Shown: positions 45,322-54,697, numbered from the stretch's first letter. The stretch is DNA of 64,000 nt from CADEED01 sp963711635 (GCA_963711635.1 CAVQEZ010000011.1:98470-162469); one strand, 5' to 3'. Notes: a model not told the origin generated them from the sequence alone. A program made the numbers and translations.

Positions 45322-47570
45322 ACCCTTCTTTCGACAGCGGCAGCGTGCGCACGCGGTGCCCGGAGGCCGCGAAGATGGCATTGCAGATCGCGGGTGCCAC
45401 CGGAGGCAACGCCGGCTCGCCGACGCCCGTGGGCGGGTTGTCGCTCTGGATGAAGTGAACCTCGACCTTCGGCTGGTTGGCCATGCGCAGGATCGGGTAC
45501 TGGTGGAAGTTCGACTGCTCGATGCGGCCGTTCTCCATGGTGATCTCCAGGCCCAGCATGGTGCTGAAGCCGTCCACGACACCGCCCTCGCATTGATTCT
45601 TCGCGCCGCTCATGTTCACGATGGGGCCGATGTCGCCGACGACCACCATGCGATGCAGGCGGACTTTCTTGTTGGCATCGACGCTGACTTCGGCCACCTC
45701 GGCGAAATGCCCGGCGTGACTGAAATGAAAGGCGAGACCCATGCCATGCCCGTCGGGCAGCTTGCGGCCCCAGCCCGCTTTCTCGGTGGCGAGCCTGATC
45801 ACGTCGGCGGCGCGGCCGGTATTGAGTCCGCCCTGCAGCAGCCGCGGCTCGCCCATGATCTCGAGCAGGAAATCGCGATGATCGCGGCCCGCGGCCACCG
45901 CCAGCTCATGCAGGAAACTCTGGATCACCCAGGCCACGGAGCAGGAACGCGGCGCGCGCCACGGGCCCGCAGGGCGTGGCCAGCGGCAGCATGCTCTGCG
46001 TGAGCAGGTAGTTGGGCAGGTTCTGCGCCGGGAATTCCTGCTCGGGCAGGTTGCCGCCGCTCGACCGGGCCTGTGCCGTCGGCGGTGAACGTGATGAAGT
46101 GATTGCGCCAGGCGACCAGCTTGCCGCTCGCGTCCACGCCGCCCGCCAGCGCGTGAAAGCCGCCGGCGCGGTAGAAGTCGTGCGCCATGTCCTGCTCGCG
46201 GGTCCAGACCAGCTTCACGGGGCCGCGCACGCGTTGCGCGATGGCGCCTGCCTCGCAGACGTAGTCGTTCATGAGGCGGCGGCCGAATCCGCCGCCCACG
46301 CGGGTCTGGTTGATCTTGATCTTCTCCACGGGCACGCCGAGCGCGCCCGCGACGGTGGCCAGCGCGCGATCCGCGGTCTGGGTCGGTGCCCAGAACTCGA
46401 CGATGTCGTCGTGCGCCCAGGCCGTGCAGTTCTGCGGTTCCAGCGGCGCGTGCGAGACGAACGGGTAGGTGTAGAAAGCGCTTGACGGTTTTCGCCGCGC
46501 CGGTGAGCGCGCCGGCGGTGTCGCCGACGCTGAGCGTGGTCTTGTCACCCGCGGGTTGTTTGCCGAGCTCCGCGGCGCGCTTCACGAGGCCGCTCCAGCT
46601 GTCCTTCGAGGCCCCGGTTTCGTCCCAGTCCACGCGCAATTGCTTGCGCGCCTGCATGGCTGCCCAGGTGTTGTCCGCGATGATGGCCACGCCGGGCATG
46701 ACTTCGGTGGGCTTGCCGTTACCCTCGATGACGAAGGCATCGCGCACACCGGGGAGCTTCTTCATCTCCTCGAGATTGGCACTGCGCACCTTGCCGCCGG
46801 TGGCAGGGCATTTCTCGTACACCGCGTACTTCATGTCCGGCAGTTTCTGATCGATGCCGAAGAGCGGTGCGCCGGTGACCACCTTGCGGTTGTCGACGCC
46901 GGTGTACGACTTGCCTAACAACCGGTAGTCGGCGCGCTGTTTGAGCTTGACGGTCGCCGGGTCGGGTACGGGCAGGGCCGCTGCCTTGGAGACCAGTGCG
47001 CCGTAGGACAGGCTGCGTTTGCCATGCCACACGGCGCTGTCGCGCGTGCTGCATTCTTCGACCGGCACCTTCCAGGTCGGCCGCGGCCGCGGCCACCAGC
47101 ATGGTGCGCGCCACGGCGCCGGCCTGGCGCAACTGGTCCCAGCTGTCCGGAATCGAGCGCGAGCCGCCGGCGCTCTGCCGGCCGTAAACCGCGGGATTCA
47201 CCGGCGCCTGCTCGACCACGACGTCGCTCCACTTCGCGTCCAGCTCCTCGGCGATGATCAGCGGAAACGCCGTCTTGATGCCCTGGCCGATCTCCGGTCC
47301 CTTGCTATAGATGAGGATCGAGCCCTTCCGCGAAATGCGCAGGAAGGCGTTCGGCACGAAGTCGCCCGCGGTTTCCGTGGCCGCCTGCGCGTCACCGATC
47401 TGGAATGCCAGCACCAGTCCACCGCCGGCCATTCCGGTGAGCTTGAGAAAACTGCGGCGATCCAGCGTCAGAGCGCGCAGCTTCGCGGGCGCCACGCCCC
47501 GCTCGATGTCGCGCATGAGCTCACGCAGGGATGCATCCGCTCCAGCCACCGGATTCATGCGCGCATTCAT
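45311..47570 (-). CDS. iorB: Isoquinoline 1-oxidoreductase-type molybdopterin-binding subunit, three frameshifts
   Basis: Molybdenum hydroxylase large subunit of the IorB/xanthine dehydrogenase family. The N-terminus has a Tat signal (LDRRSFLKLTGMAGG), as expected for the periplasmic IorB type. Later motifs: GPEIGQGIKTAFPLIIAEEL, VGGGFGRRLMNDY, and near the end VVDGFSTMLGLEITMENGRIEQSNF. Frame changes are needed near 47090, 46490 and 45925; each rejoins family sequence, so I infer errors. The start overlaps the iorA stop by four bases. Substrate is an N-heterocycle or aldehyde, by family. Confidence 0.85.
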
Positions 47571-48050
47571 CGGGCCTTCTCCTGCGCAATTTTTTCGGCC
47601 GCGCTGTGAATGGCGGCACGGATGCGCTGGTAAGTGCCGCAGCGGCAGATGTTGCCCGCCATGGCACCGTCGATTTCTTCGTCCGACGGCTTCGGCGTGC
47701 GCGCCAGCAAGGCCGCCGCCGACATGAGCTGTCCCGCCTGGCAGTAGCCACATTGCGGGCACGTCGTGTTCGATCCACGCCTGCTGCAGCGGATGCAATT
47801 CAGTCGGTGATTTCGCCAGGCCTTCTATGGTCGTGATGTTCTGGCCGACGACACTCGCGGCGGGCGTCGAACATGCACGAATGGGCGTGCCGTCCGCGAG
47901 CACGGTGCACGCGCCGCATAGCGCCATGCCGCAGCCGAACTTCGTGCCCGCCAGGCCCAACGTATCCCGCAGCACCCACAGCAGAGGAGTGTTCGGCTCG
48001 ATGTCCGCGGTGCGTTCCTTGCCATTTATCCGCAGGGTCAGTGCGCTCAT
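47567..48050 (-). CDS. iorA: Isoquinoline 1-oxidoreductase-type [2Fe-2S] subunit, one frameshift
   Basis: Small iron-sulfur subunit pairing with the molybdopterin subunit. First cluster motif GTKFGCGMALCGACTVLADG binds the plant-type [2Fe-2S]. After a single-base shift near 47760 the second cluster motif appears (CPQCGYCQAGQ and GNICRCGTYQRI). Length of about 155 residues is normal. Divergent from the second HDOD gene. Confidence 0.85.
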
Positions 48051-48143
48051 GTGGGCATCCTTGGGCCGCAGCAGGGGATGCGTTGATCTTATCGTGACTC
48101 GCGTCTGGCGGGCGGCCCCGGCGAACGGTTAGCCTCTGACGCC

Positions 48144-49262
48144 ATGAGCGTAACGGTGGCCGTTTTGATCGGTGGCGCGGTGGCGGCGGTGGCGGGCATC
48201 GTCGTGTACATGCGCGCCACGCGCCAGAAGCCCGCGGCCGTGGATCCCATCGCCTCGACCACGGGTTCCAACCGCACACTGACCGGCACGACCACCACCG
48301 GCAATCGCCTGGCAATTCATTGGGATGAAGCACTGCGCCGTTTCGTCGCCTACGCGCTCGATGACGCACCGCGTGAGTCACTGAGCCAGCCACCCGATCC
48401 CGAGCATGCTCCCGTGTTCAAGAAGGTCGCGGAGATTCTCGAGCGAATCGAGGCGAAACCCGAATACATACCGCGGCGTCCTTCGCTGCTGCCAAAGTTG
48501 CTGTCGACGGTCAACGATCCGCAGGCGGCGATGGTCGAGATCTCGCGCATCATTGCGCAGGATCCCGCGCTCACGGGCAACCTGTTGCGCATCGCGAACA
48601 GCGCGATGTATCGGGTCAGCGGCCAACCCGTGGAGAGCATCGACCGCGCCGTGACCTTGGTGGGAGTGCAGGGCATTCGCTCCATCATCGCCACGGCATT
48701 GTTGCAGCCGGTCATGTCCGCGGGCTCGGGCACCTTCAGCAAATTTCCGGAGCTGGTCTGGGAGCACACCTTGTACGCAGCTTCGGCGGCCGAACTGCAC
48801 GCGGTTCACGTCGAGAAGTCCGAGCCTTTCGTATCGCAGCTCATCGGACTGCTGTATGGGCTCTCGGCCATCGTGGTGTTTCGCATCGTGCGCGACCAGT
48901 TCGCGGCGCAGCCGCATCTGAGTCCGAATCCCGGCAGCGTGGCGCGACTGCTGGAAACCTGGGTCGCGCCTACCGCCGGTCGCATCGCGGCGACCTGGGA
49001 GCTGCCCGAACGGCTGCAAATCGCGCTCGAGAGCCAGGCCCTGGCGGCGGAACTGCAGATGGAGAATTCGCTGGGTCGTTCGTTGAGATTCGGCCGGGTG
49101 GCCGGGGCGGTCATCGTGCTGTGCCGGTTGGGCCGGCTCACCGAAGCCGAGGCCCGCGCCATCGTGCTGGCGGGCGAGGCGCGGCGCCGCGACACGGAAC
49201 GGGTGTGGGACCGCCATATGGCGCCGTCGCTACGCTCGGTGACCGCAAGTCCTTCAGCCTGA
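48144..49262 (+). CDS. HDOD-domain signalling protein (second copy), membrane-anchored
   Basis: A 372-residue protein with one N-terminal transmembrane helix (VTVAVLIGGAVAAVAGIVVYM), a linker and an HDOD domain (about 115-330). Shares PRRPSLLPKLLSTVND, NLLRIANSAMYRVSGQPV and GRSLRFGRVAGAVIVL with the 21981 protein but differs in having the membrane anchor. A conserved ELHAVHVEKSEPFVSQLIGL segment also aligns. Probably a signalling scaffold. Confidence 0.87.
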   Translation: MSVTVAVLIGGAVAAVAGIVVYMRATRQKPAAVDPIASTTGSNRTLTGTTTTGNRLAIHWDEALRRFVAYALDDAPRESLSQPPDPEHAPVFKKVAEILERIEAKPEYIPRRPSLLPKLLSTVNDPQAAMVEISRIIAQDPALTGNLLRIANSAMYRVSGQPVESIDRAVTLVGVQGIRSIIATALLQPVMSAGSGTFSKFPELVWEHTLYAASAAELHAVHVEKSEPFVSQLIGLLYGLSAIVVFRIVRDQFAAQPHLSPNPGSVARLLETWVAPTAGRIAATWELPERLQIALESQALAAELQMENSLGRSLRFGRVAGAVIVLCRLGRLTEAEARAIVLAGEARRRDTERVWDRHMAPSLRSVTASPSA

Positions 49263-49269
49263 AGGCAGA

Positions 49270-49288
49270 ATACCGGTCCGATACCGGT
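49270..49288. promoter_or_regulatory. Direct repeat of ATACCGGT, candidate operator
   Basis: ATACCGGT at 49270-49277 and 49281-49288. Each unit holds the palindrome ACCGGT and the two are 11 bases apart, one helical turn. It lies just after the HDOD stop and before the candidate RNA. Confidence 0.35.
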
Positions 49289-49299
49289 TCGCATGGTCT

Positions 49300-49467
49300 T
49301 TCCCCGGCGCAATAAAACGGTCTTAGGGGTGGGAGAAAATGCCCCCTCGTGACACAGAGTAATCGTGGGTCCCGGAACCCTACTGGGAACCACAGACCGA
49401 AAGCTGCGGAACAAGACCCCCGTTTCCGCACTTACAAGAGCCCTGCGCTAGCGGGGCTCTTTTTTTT
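49300..49467 (+). ncRNA. Candidate structured noncoding RNA
   Basis: Four hairpins in a row with no ORF: AGGGG/CCCCCT (49325-49347), GTGG-CCC/GGG-CCAC (49365-49393), GCGGAA/TTTCCGC (49406-49429), and a terminator (49437-49467). The last one ends in eight T. I could not match it to 6S, SRP, tmRNA or a known riboswitch. It could also be the leader of the GFA gene, but the terminator precedes that start by only 24 bases. Confidence 0.5.
49437..49467 (+). terminator. Strong intrinsic terminator
   Basis: AGAGCCC (49437-49443) pairs with GGGCTCT (49454-49460), enclosing CGCTAGCG, followed by an eight-T run. It ends the candidate RNA or the HDOD transcript. Confidence 0.87.
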
Positions 49468-49491
49468 GAAGACAGGTAAGCTGCGGCGCAC

Positions 49492-49920
49492 ATGGGGGAG
49501 CGAAATCTGAGTCAGGACATTCAGGGCGGCTGCATGTGCGGTGCAATCCGCTATTCCGCCACGGCCAATCCTGCGAACAGCATGGTGTGCCACTGCCAGT
49601 CGTGCCGGCGCTCGGCGGCCTCGCCGGTGGTCGCCTGGGTCACGTTCGCAAAATCCGAATTCCGCTTCACGCGCGGCACGCCACTCGAATACCAATCGTC
49701 ACCGAAAGTGCGGCGCCACTTCTGCGGCGCATGCGGCTCACCGCTGGTGTACGAGCACCTGGACACGGCGGACTTCGTCGATGTCACGACCTGCAGCCTC
49801 GACGCGCCCTGGGCATTTCCGCCGACGCATCACTCCTGGCTGAGTGACGACATCGGCTGGGTGAAGTTCGGCGACGGGTTGCCGACTTTCGAGCGCTCGC
49901 GATTTGGCGATCCTTCCTGA
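49492..49920 (+). CDS. GFA/CENP-V domain protein (glutathione-dependent formaldehyde-activating family)
   Basis: A 142-residue zinc protein of the GFA family. Zn ligands: GGCMCGAIRY (Cys-x-Cys), CHCQSCRR (Cys-x-Cys-x-x-Cys) and RHFCGACGSPL (Cys-x-x-Cys). Length and order match the family. Most members have no proven formaldehyde activity; function is unknown. The end overlaps the start of the acetyltransferase gene, implying coupling. Confidence 0.92.
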   Translation: MGERNLSQDIQGGCMCGAIRYSATANPANSMVCHCQSCRRSAASPVVAWVTFAKSEFRFTRGTPLEYQSSPKVRRHFCGACGSPLVYEHLDTADFVDVTTCSLDAPWAFPPTHHSWLSDDIGWVKFGDGLPTFERSRFGDPS

Positions 49921-50431
49921 GCTGGAAACGGCGCGACTTTCTTTGCGCCGCCTGGGCCCTGACGACGCGCCCTTCGTGGTCGCGCTGCTCAACGAGCCCT
50001 CGTTCCGCGAAAACATCGGTGACCGAGGTGTGCGCAATGTCGAGGACGCGCATCGTTACCTGCGCGACGGGCCGATGGCGATGTATGCGCGCTACGGCTA
50101 CGGCCTGTGGCACGTAGCGCGCAAGTCCGATGGCGCGGGCATCGGCATGTGCGGGCTGCTCAAGCGCGACTCGCTGCCAGACGCGGATCTCGGTTACGCC
50201 TATTTTCCGGCCTACTGGGGACAGGGCTACGCGCTCGAGGCGGCCGAAGCCACGCTGCGTCACGGTGCGCAGACCTTCGGCCTGCGACGCGTGCTCGGCG
50301 TGGTGTCCGCGGGAAATAGTGCCTCGATCCGCGTGCTCGAGAAGGCGGGCATGCGCTTCGAACGCATGCACGCGATGGATCCCGGCGAACCTGAAGTGTG
50401 TCTCTACGCGCGCGATTTCAGCGCCGCGTGA
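49904..50431 (+). CDS. GNAT-family N-acetyltransferase (RimJ/RimL-like)
   Basis: A 175-residue acetyltransferase beginning with TTG at 49904, 17 bases inside the GFA gene. The N-terminus LETARLSLRRLGPDDAPFVVAL is typical of RimJ/RimL. The acetyl-CoA region AYFPAYWGQGYALEAAEATL and later VSAGNSASIRVLEKAGMRFE match GNAT motifs A and B. Substrate unknown. It converges on the beta-solenoid gene with a 14-base overlap. Confidence 0.87.
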   Translation: MAILPELETARLSLRRLGPDDAPFVVALLNEPSFRENIGDRGVRNVEDAHRYLRDGPMAMYARYGYGLWHVARKSDGAGIGMCGLLKRDSLPDADLGYAYFPAYWGQGYALEAAEATLRHGAQTFGLRRVLGVVSAGNSASIRVLEKAGMRFERMHAMDPGEPEVCLYARDFSAA

Positions 50432-51077
50432 CCGAATCGCCGATGACCTTGCCGATCCTGGCGCCGGGCGCCACGTAGAGCTCCACCGGTCGCTCGAAGC
50501 GCAGTTCGCCGTCGACCACGCAGGTGGCGCAGATGCGAACTTCGATGGGCTCGTCCTTGTTCCAGCTCCAGCCGCTGTCGTTTTTCTTCTTGACGTTGAT
50601 ATTCCCGCGCACGTGCGCGCCGTCGCTGAGCTCGATGTCGCCGTTGCGCGTGGTCAGCGATCCACCGACTTCAGCGCCGTCCAGCTCGATGCCGCCGGAC
50701 ACCGTGGACACGTCACCGCCGACACGCGCGCGCTTGGCCAGCTTCACGCCGCCATTCACCGTCGAAGCCTCGTGCGAGATGACCGAGCCCGCGCCGATGC
50801 GCAGCTGGCCGTTGACGGTGCTGGCCTTGCCCAGCTTCACGTCCTCCTCGATCAGGATCTGGCCGTTCACCGTCTTGGCTTCGTTGGCCGTGACACCGCG
50901 GCCGACACGCACCTGGCCGTTGACCGTGCTCAACGTGTCGTAGGTTTCGCCGGGCGCGGCTTCAACCTGTCCATTCACCGAGGTGATGCTTCGTCCATCG
51001 CTCGCGACACTGGCGGAGCTGGCTCCCCAGGCGATGAACGCCAGCAGGGCAGCGGAAACGCAGACGACGTATTTCAT
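50418..51077 (-). CDS. Exported beta-solenoid protein of 18-residue repeats
   Basis: A 219-residue protein with signal peptide MKYVVCVSAALLAFIAWGA. After it, about seven repeats of roughly 18 residues follow the pattern S-T-V-N-G-x-(V/L/I) then G/A-rich text (STVNGQVRVGRGVTANEA; STVNGQLRIGAGSVISHEA; STVSGGIELDGAEVGGSL). A beta-solenoid or polymer-forming (bactofilin-like) fold is likely. A CATC-VVDGEL tail with two Cys ends the repeats. Function unknown; probably periplasmic or outer-surface. Confidence 0.72.
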   Translation of the reverse strand: MKYVVCVSAALLAFIAWGASSASVASDGRSITSVNGQVEAAPGETYDTLSTVNGQVRVGRGVTANEAKTVNGQILIEEDVKLGKASTVNGQLRIGAGSVISHEASTVNGGVKLAKRARVGGDVSTVSGGIELDGAEVGGSLTTRNGDIELSDGAHVRGNINVKKKNDSGWSWNKDEPIEVRICATCVVDGELRFERPVELYVAPGARIGKVIGDSVTRR

Positions 51078-51144
51078 GGCAGCGACCTTGATGAGCGAGT
51101 GGACTGCCATTTAGACGGGCCCGCCGCGCGCCGGGTTGCAAGCC

Positions 51145-51168
51145 AAAAAAAACCCCGCTTTCGCGGGG
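51145..51168 (-). terminator. Intrinsic terminator on the minus strand
   Basis: Read on the minus strand, CCCCGC (a GAAA loop) GCGGGG is followed by eight T. No annotated minus-strand gene feeds it except the possible small ORF 51170-51364. Confidence 0.82.
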
Positions 51169-51169
51169 C

Positions 51170-51364
51170 TTATTGGTCGCTTGCTTGCTTGTTTGTGGAG
51201 GAGTGTTTTCGCTCTTCTTCTTGTTGTCCGATGCGGTCTTTGTCGAGCCGCTTGCGTAAGAAGGAGCAAGCGCTGTGCCAGAGGAATCTGACTGCCGCGC
51301 GGCGGTCTAATCGGCCTGCCGGGGCCTTGCGCGACGCAAAGTTCGACTTTGGGCAATATGTCAC
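51170..51364 (-). CDS. Possible small basic protein or RNA upstream of a terminator
   Basis: A GTG-started frame of 64 residues (MTYCPKSNFASRKAPAG, then an Arg/Lys-rich middle and KHSSTNKQASDQ). Its stop lies two bases from a strong terminator, which argues for a real transcript. There is no clear ribosome binding site. A noncoding RNA is equally possible. The 51078-51492 gap has no other coding signal. Confidence 0.3.
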   Translation of the reverse strand: MTYCPKSNFASRKAPAGRLDRRAAVRFLWHSACSFLRKRLDKDRIGQQEEERKHSSTNKQASDQ

Positions 51365-51492
51365 GTCGGCGGGTAGGGTCCTGCTGTCAAAATCTTCGAC
51401 ACAACATGCGGGGTGAGTCGCGACATAACGTCCGCTCAGTTCGCGGGATTCTTTTTGACTTCAATAAGTTACGGATGCGCGGACGACTGTAA

Positions 51493-53865
51493 ATGAGCCC
51501 GACAGTGGAAAAACTCCGGTGCCTCGGCCCCAAGGCCATCGTGAAGGCCGTCTTTTTCAAGGCGGTGTTGTTAGCAGCGCTTGCCCCTGCAGCCGTGTGC
51601 GCCGGATCCATTCCCCGGCCCGAGGGCATTCAGCAGGACGTGAACTTCTGGGTTCGCGTCTACACCGAGGTCACCACCAACGAAGGCTTCCTGCACGACG
51701 AGCGCAATCTCGCCGTGATCTACGACACGTTGAAGTTCGGTGCCGGCATGTCATCGCGCGATCGGCAACGCGTGGTGGACGACCGCCGCGACCGCCATAT
51801 CGCCGCGCTGCGCCGGATCATCGCCGCGCTGCCGAGCGAGTCGGGACGCGAGGCACTATCGGCAGAAGACAAACGCCTGCTCGCATTGTGGGGGCCGAGT
51901 CCCAGCGCGGTGCTGCTGCGCGATGCCACGCAACGCATCCGCTTCCAGCTCGGACAGGCGGATCGGTTCAAGGAAGGCCTGATCCGCTCCTCCAGCTGGG
52001 AAGCGCATATCGCCGAGACCTTTGCCAACCAGGGTTTGCCGCCCGAGCTCGCCGTTCTGCCGCACGTGGAGTCGTCGTTCAACGCCGCCGCGTATTCGAA
52101 GGTGGGTGCAGCCGGCCTGTGGCAATTCATGCGCTCCACCGGGCGGCGCTACATGCGCATCGACGATGCCGTCGACGAGCGACTCGATCCCTACCGCTCC
52201 ACCGAAGCCGCCGCGCAGCTGCTGGCTTACAACTACCGCGTGCTCGACAGCTGGCCGCTGGCGCTCACGGCGTACAACCACGGTGCTGCCGGCATGCGGC
52301 GCGCGAAGGAAACCGTGGGTACCGACGACTTCGTCAAGATCAACCGCACCTACAACAGCCGCACCTTCGGCTTCGCGTCGCGCAACTTCTTCCCGTCGTT
52401 TCTCGCAGCGCTGACCATCGATGAGAACCCGGAGAAATATTTCGGCCAGCTGGAGCGCCGGCCGGAACAGAAATTCCGCGAAGTCACCATGCCGGCATAC
52501 GTGCGGCTGACCACGCTGGAGCGCACGCTCGGACTGGATCGCGAGCAGCTGCGCGCACTGAATCCCGCGTGGCGACCGACCATCTACAGCGGCACGCGCC
52601 TGGTGCCGCGCGGCTACCGGCTGCGCCTGCCGGCGGACACGGCGGAAAAATGGACCGCGGAGCTGCTCACGGCGAAGCTGCCGTCCAACGAGTTGTATGC
52701 GGGGCAGGTCACGCCGCGCACGCACCGCGTGCGCAAGGGTGAATCGCTGGCCAGCATCGCGCCGAAGTACGGGCTCAGCGCGCAGCGCCTGGCGGAGATG
52801 AACGGCCTGTCGGCCAACGCACAGCTGCGCGCTGGCCGGCGCCTGCAATTACCCGAGCAATTGCCACGCGTGATCGGTTCGCCCGCGGCGTCCTCGGCCA
52901 CCGTGGTAGCGGAAGTTCCGGCATCGCCGCAGAACGCGACGGCCGCGAGCGCGCCGGGTGAGGATTTCTACGTGGTGCGCCGCGGCGACTCGCTGCAGCT
53001 GATTGCGGCGCGCGTGCGCGTGCCCGAGGGGCAGTTGCTGCGCATGAACCGGCTCAAGGATCCGGACCGTCTCTACGAGGGACAGCGACTGCGCATCGCG
53101 GGTGAGCCGGAGCCCGTGGTGGTCGCGTCCGCGAGCGTTGAGGAGGCCGAAACCAAGGTGGCCACCATCGATGCCGCGCGCGGCGAAGCGCAGCGCGAGG
53201 GAGCGGCGGTCGAGGTCGTGCGCGAGGAGAGCATGCGTCCCATCGGCAGCGGCGAGCCGCGCCGTGGCCGCGTGCGCTCGGCGGCAGTCGTAGCCATGGA
53301 AGCCGCCACGACGCCCGATGTTGCGAATTCAGTGGTGCAGGCCGCGGAGACCGCGCGCGAGCCGGTATCGGCGAGCCAGGCGGAGGAGCTGAGCCCGGCA
53401 CTGGGGCCGGTGTCGGTGAGCCAGGGGCTGGCCGACTCGATCGACTACCAGGTGCGTGACGACGGTTCGATCCGCATCGAGGCCACCGAGACCCTGGGCC
53501 AGTACGCCGACTGGCTGCAGTTGCCGACCCAGAGTCTGCGCACTCTCAATAAGCTCAAGGCCAGGCAGCCGGTGCTGCTGGGGCAGAAGCTCAAGCTCGA
53601 CTACTCGCGCGTGTCGCGCGAGACCTTCGAGCAGCGGCGCCGCGACTACCACGCCAAGCTGCAGGGCGAATTCTTCGTGCAGCATCGCATCTCCGGCACC
53701 GAGGTCTACATCGTGCGGCGCGGCGATTCGTTGTGGACCATGACCCAGCGCTTCAGCAACCTGCCGATCTGGCTGGTGCGCCAGTACAACCCCGATACCG
53801 ATCTGTCCGACCTGCGTCCCGGAACACAGGTGGTGATGCCGCGCGTCGAGCTCGCGGGTAGTTAG
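51493..53865 (+). CDS. mltD: Membrane-bound lytic murein transglycosylase D with LysM domains
   Basis: A 790-residue peptidoglycan lyase, exported (signal peptide to about residue 37). The SLT domain has catalytic Glu193 in VLPHVESSFN, followed by KVGAAGLWQFMRSTGRRY and LTAYNHGAAGMRRA. C-terminal LysM modules bind glycan: RVRKGESLASIAPKYGL (about 417), VRRGDSLQLIAARVRV (about 495) and VRRGDSLWTMTQRFSN (about 739), with a weaker one near 655. A low-complexity linker (about 560-640) joins them. Longer than E. coli MltD (452). Confidence 0.93.
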   Translation: MSPTVEKLRCLGPKAIVKAVFFKAVLLAALAPAAVCAGSIPRPEGIQQDVNFWVRVYTEVTTNEGFLHDERNLAVIYDTLKFGAGMSSRDRQRVVDDRRDRHIAALRRIIAALPSESGREALSAEDKRLLALWGPSPSAVLLRDATQRIRFQLGQADRFKEGLIRSSSWEAHIAETFANQGLPPELAVLPHVESSFNAAAYSKVGAAGLWQFMRSTGRRYMRIDDAVDERLDPYRSTEAAAQLLAYNYRVLDSWPLALTAYNHGAAGMRRAKETVGTDDFVKINRTYNSRTFGFASRNFFPSFLAALTIDENPEKYFGQLERRPEQKFREVTMPAYVRLTTLERTLGLDREQLRALNPAWRPTIYSGTRLVPRGYRLRLPADTAEKWTAELLTAKLPSNELYAGQVTPRTHRVRKGESLASIAPKYGLSAQRLAEMNGLSANAQLRAGRRLQLPEQLPRVIGSPAASSATVVAEVPASPQNATAASAPGEDFYVVRRGDSLQLIAARVRVPEGQLLRMNRLKDPDRLYEGQRLRIAGEPEPVVVASASVEEAETKVATIDAARGEAQREGAAVEVVREESMRPIGSGEPRRGRVRSAAVVAMEAATTPDVANSVVQAAETAREPVSASQAEELSPALGPVSVSQGLADSIDYQVRDDGSIRIEATETLGQYADWLQLPTQSLRTLNKLKARQPVLLGQKLKLDYSRVSRETFEQRRRDYHAKLQGEFFVQHRISGTEVYIVRRGDSLWTMTQRFSNLPIWLVRQYNPDTDLSDLRPGTQVVMPRVELAGS

Positions 53866-53867
53866 AG

Positions 53868-53989
53868 AAGAATGGGGTCAGACCCCATTTCCTGGAAATG
53901 GTGCCGGACCTCTCCGGGTATCAGCGGTTGTGATGGCGCCTGCGAGGTCTGGCACCATTTGCTAGCAAATGGGGTCTGACCCCATTCTT
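53868..53989. repeat. Inverted-repeat element (REP/MITE-like)
   Basis: Perfect 23-base outer arms at 53868-53890 and 53967-53989 with core GGGGTCAGACCCC; the arms are themselves near-palindromic. A second inner pair, AAATGGTGCCGGACCT (53896-53911) and AGGTCTGGCACCATTT (53945-53960), differs at one base. It fits the style of REP/REPIN or MITE elements of gammaproteobacteria. It overlaps the stop codon of the 53988 gene. Confidence 0.8.
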
Positions 53990-54575
53990 ATTCTTGGCGC
54001 GCCGCGAACTCCCGCAGCCGTGGATCGCCCGCGAGCTCCAGCAGGTAGGCGGTCTTGAGCGGCCCGGCCTTGGTGTCTTCGGTCACCTGGATGCGCAGGA
54101 TGCTGGCTTCGCCGAGCCTGGCGACGGTGGCGGGGTCGGCGCGGTAATAAAACGTCGCGATCCACGACATCGGAATCTTGTAGGGCGTGCTTTGCAGGCC
54201 GGCGGCGTCAGGCGTGCGGCCCGGCTCCGGGAGCTCGAGCACCGTGCCGTTGACGGTGATCACGGGTTTGACGGGCGAGGCCGGATCTTCGAGCGGCAAC
54301 GCCAGCCACAGGTACAACTCGCGGCGGCCCATCTGGTTGGTCTCGAGGGGACCGAGGAAAGCGAACTTGCCGAGCGTGTCCTTTCGAAAGTTCTCGCGGT
54401 ACAGCTCGAGCGGCCGACCCAGTCGCGCGATGGTGAGGCCGGTCTGATCATCGAGTTGCTCGACCACCGGCGCATCGTTGGGAAGCGAGGCGCAGGCACC
54501 GAGCCAGGCGGTGACGGTCAGCAACACGAAGCGCGGGAGGTGATGAAGGGTCGAAAGCGGGCGACGGCTTGTCAT
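53988..54575 (-). CDS. Lipoprotein of unknown function
   Basis: A 195-residue lipoprotein; start at MTSRRPLSTLHHLPRF gives lipobox AWLGAC. An upstream ATG (54605, MQQECLSQII) is possible. The mature part is beta-rich (LTIARLGRPLELYRENF, LYLWLALPLE, ASILRIQVTEDTKAGPL) and the C-terminus is helical. Family not recognised. The stop codon TAA uses the last bases of the inverted-repeat element. Confidence 0.7.
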   Translation of the reverse strand: MTSRRPLSTLHHLPRFVLLTVTAWLGACASLPNDAPVVEQLDDQTGLTIARLGRPLELYRENFRKDTLGKFAFLGPLETNQMGRRELYLWLALPLEDPASPVKPVITVNGTVLELPEPGRTPDAAGLQSTPYKIPMSWIATFYYRADPATVARLGEASILRIQVTEDTKAGPLKTAYLLELAGDPRLREFAARQE

Positions 54576-54697
54576 AATGATTTGCGATAGACATTCTTGC
54601 TGCATTGAACACCTGAAGCTGTGACGCGATCCTTTAGTCCACGCGGCCCCGGCTTCCTATACTTTGTATCACTGGTAAGTGCTTGTTTTGTAATCAG

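Noticed and set aside
49300..49467. 6S, SRP or tmRNA
   Set aside because: Their conserved core sequences were not found; only the hairpins are supported.
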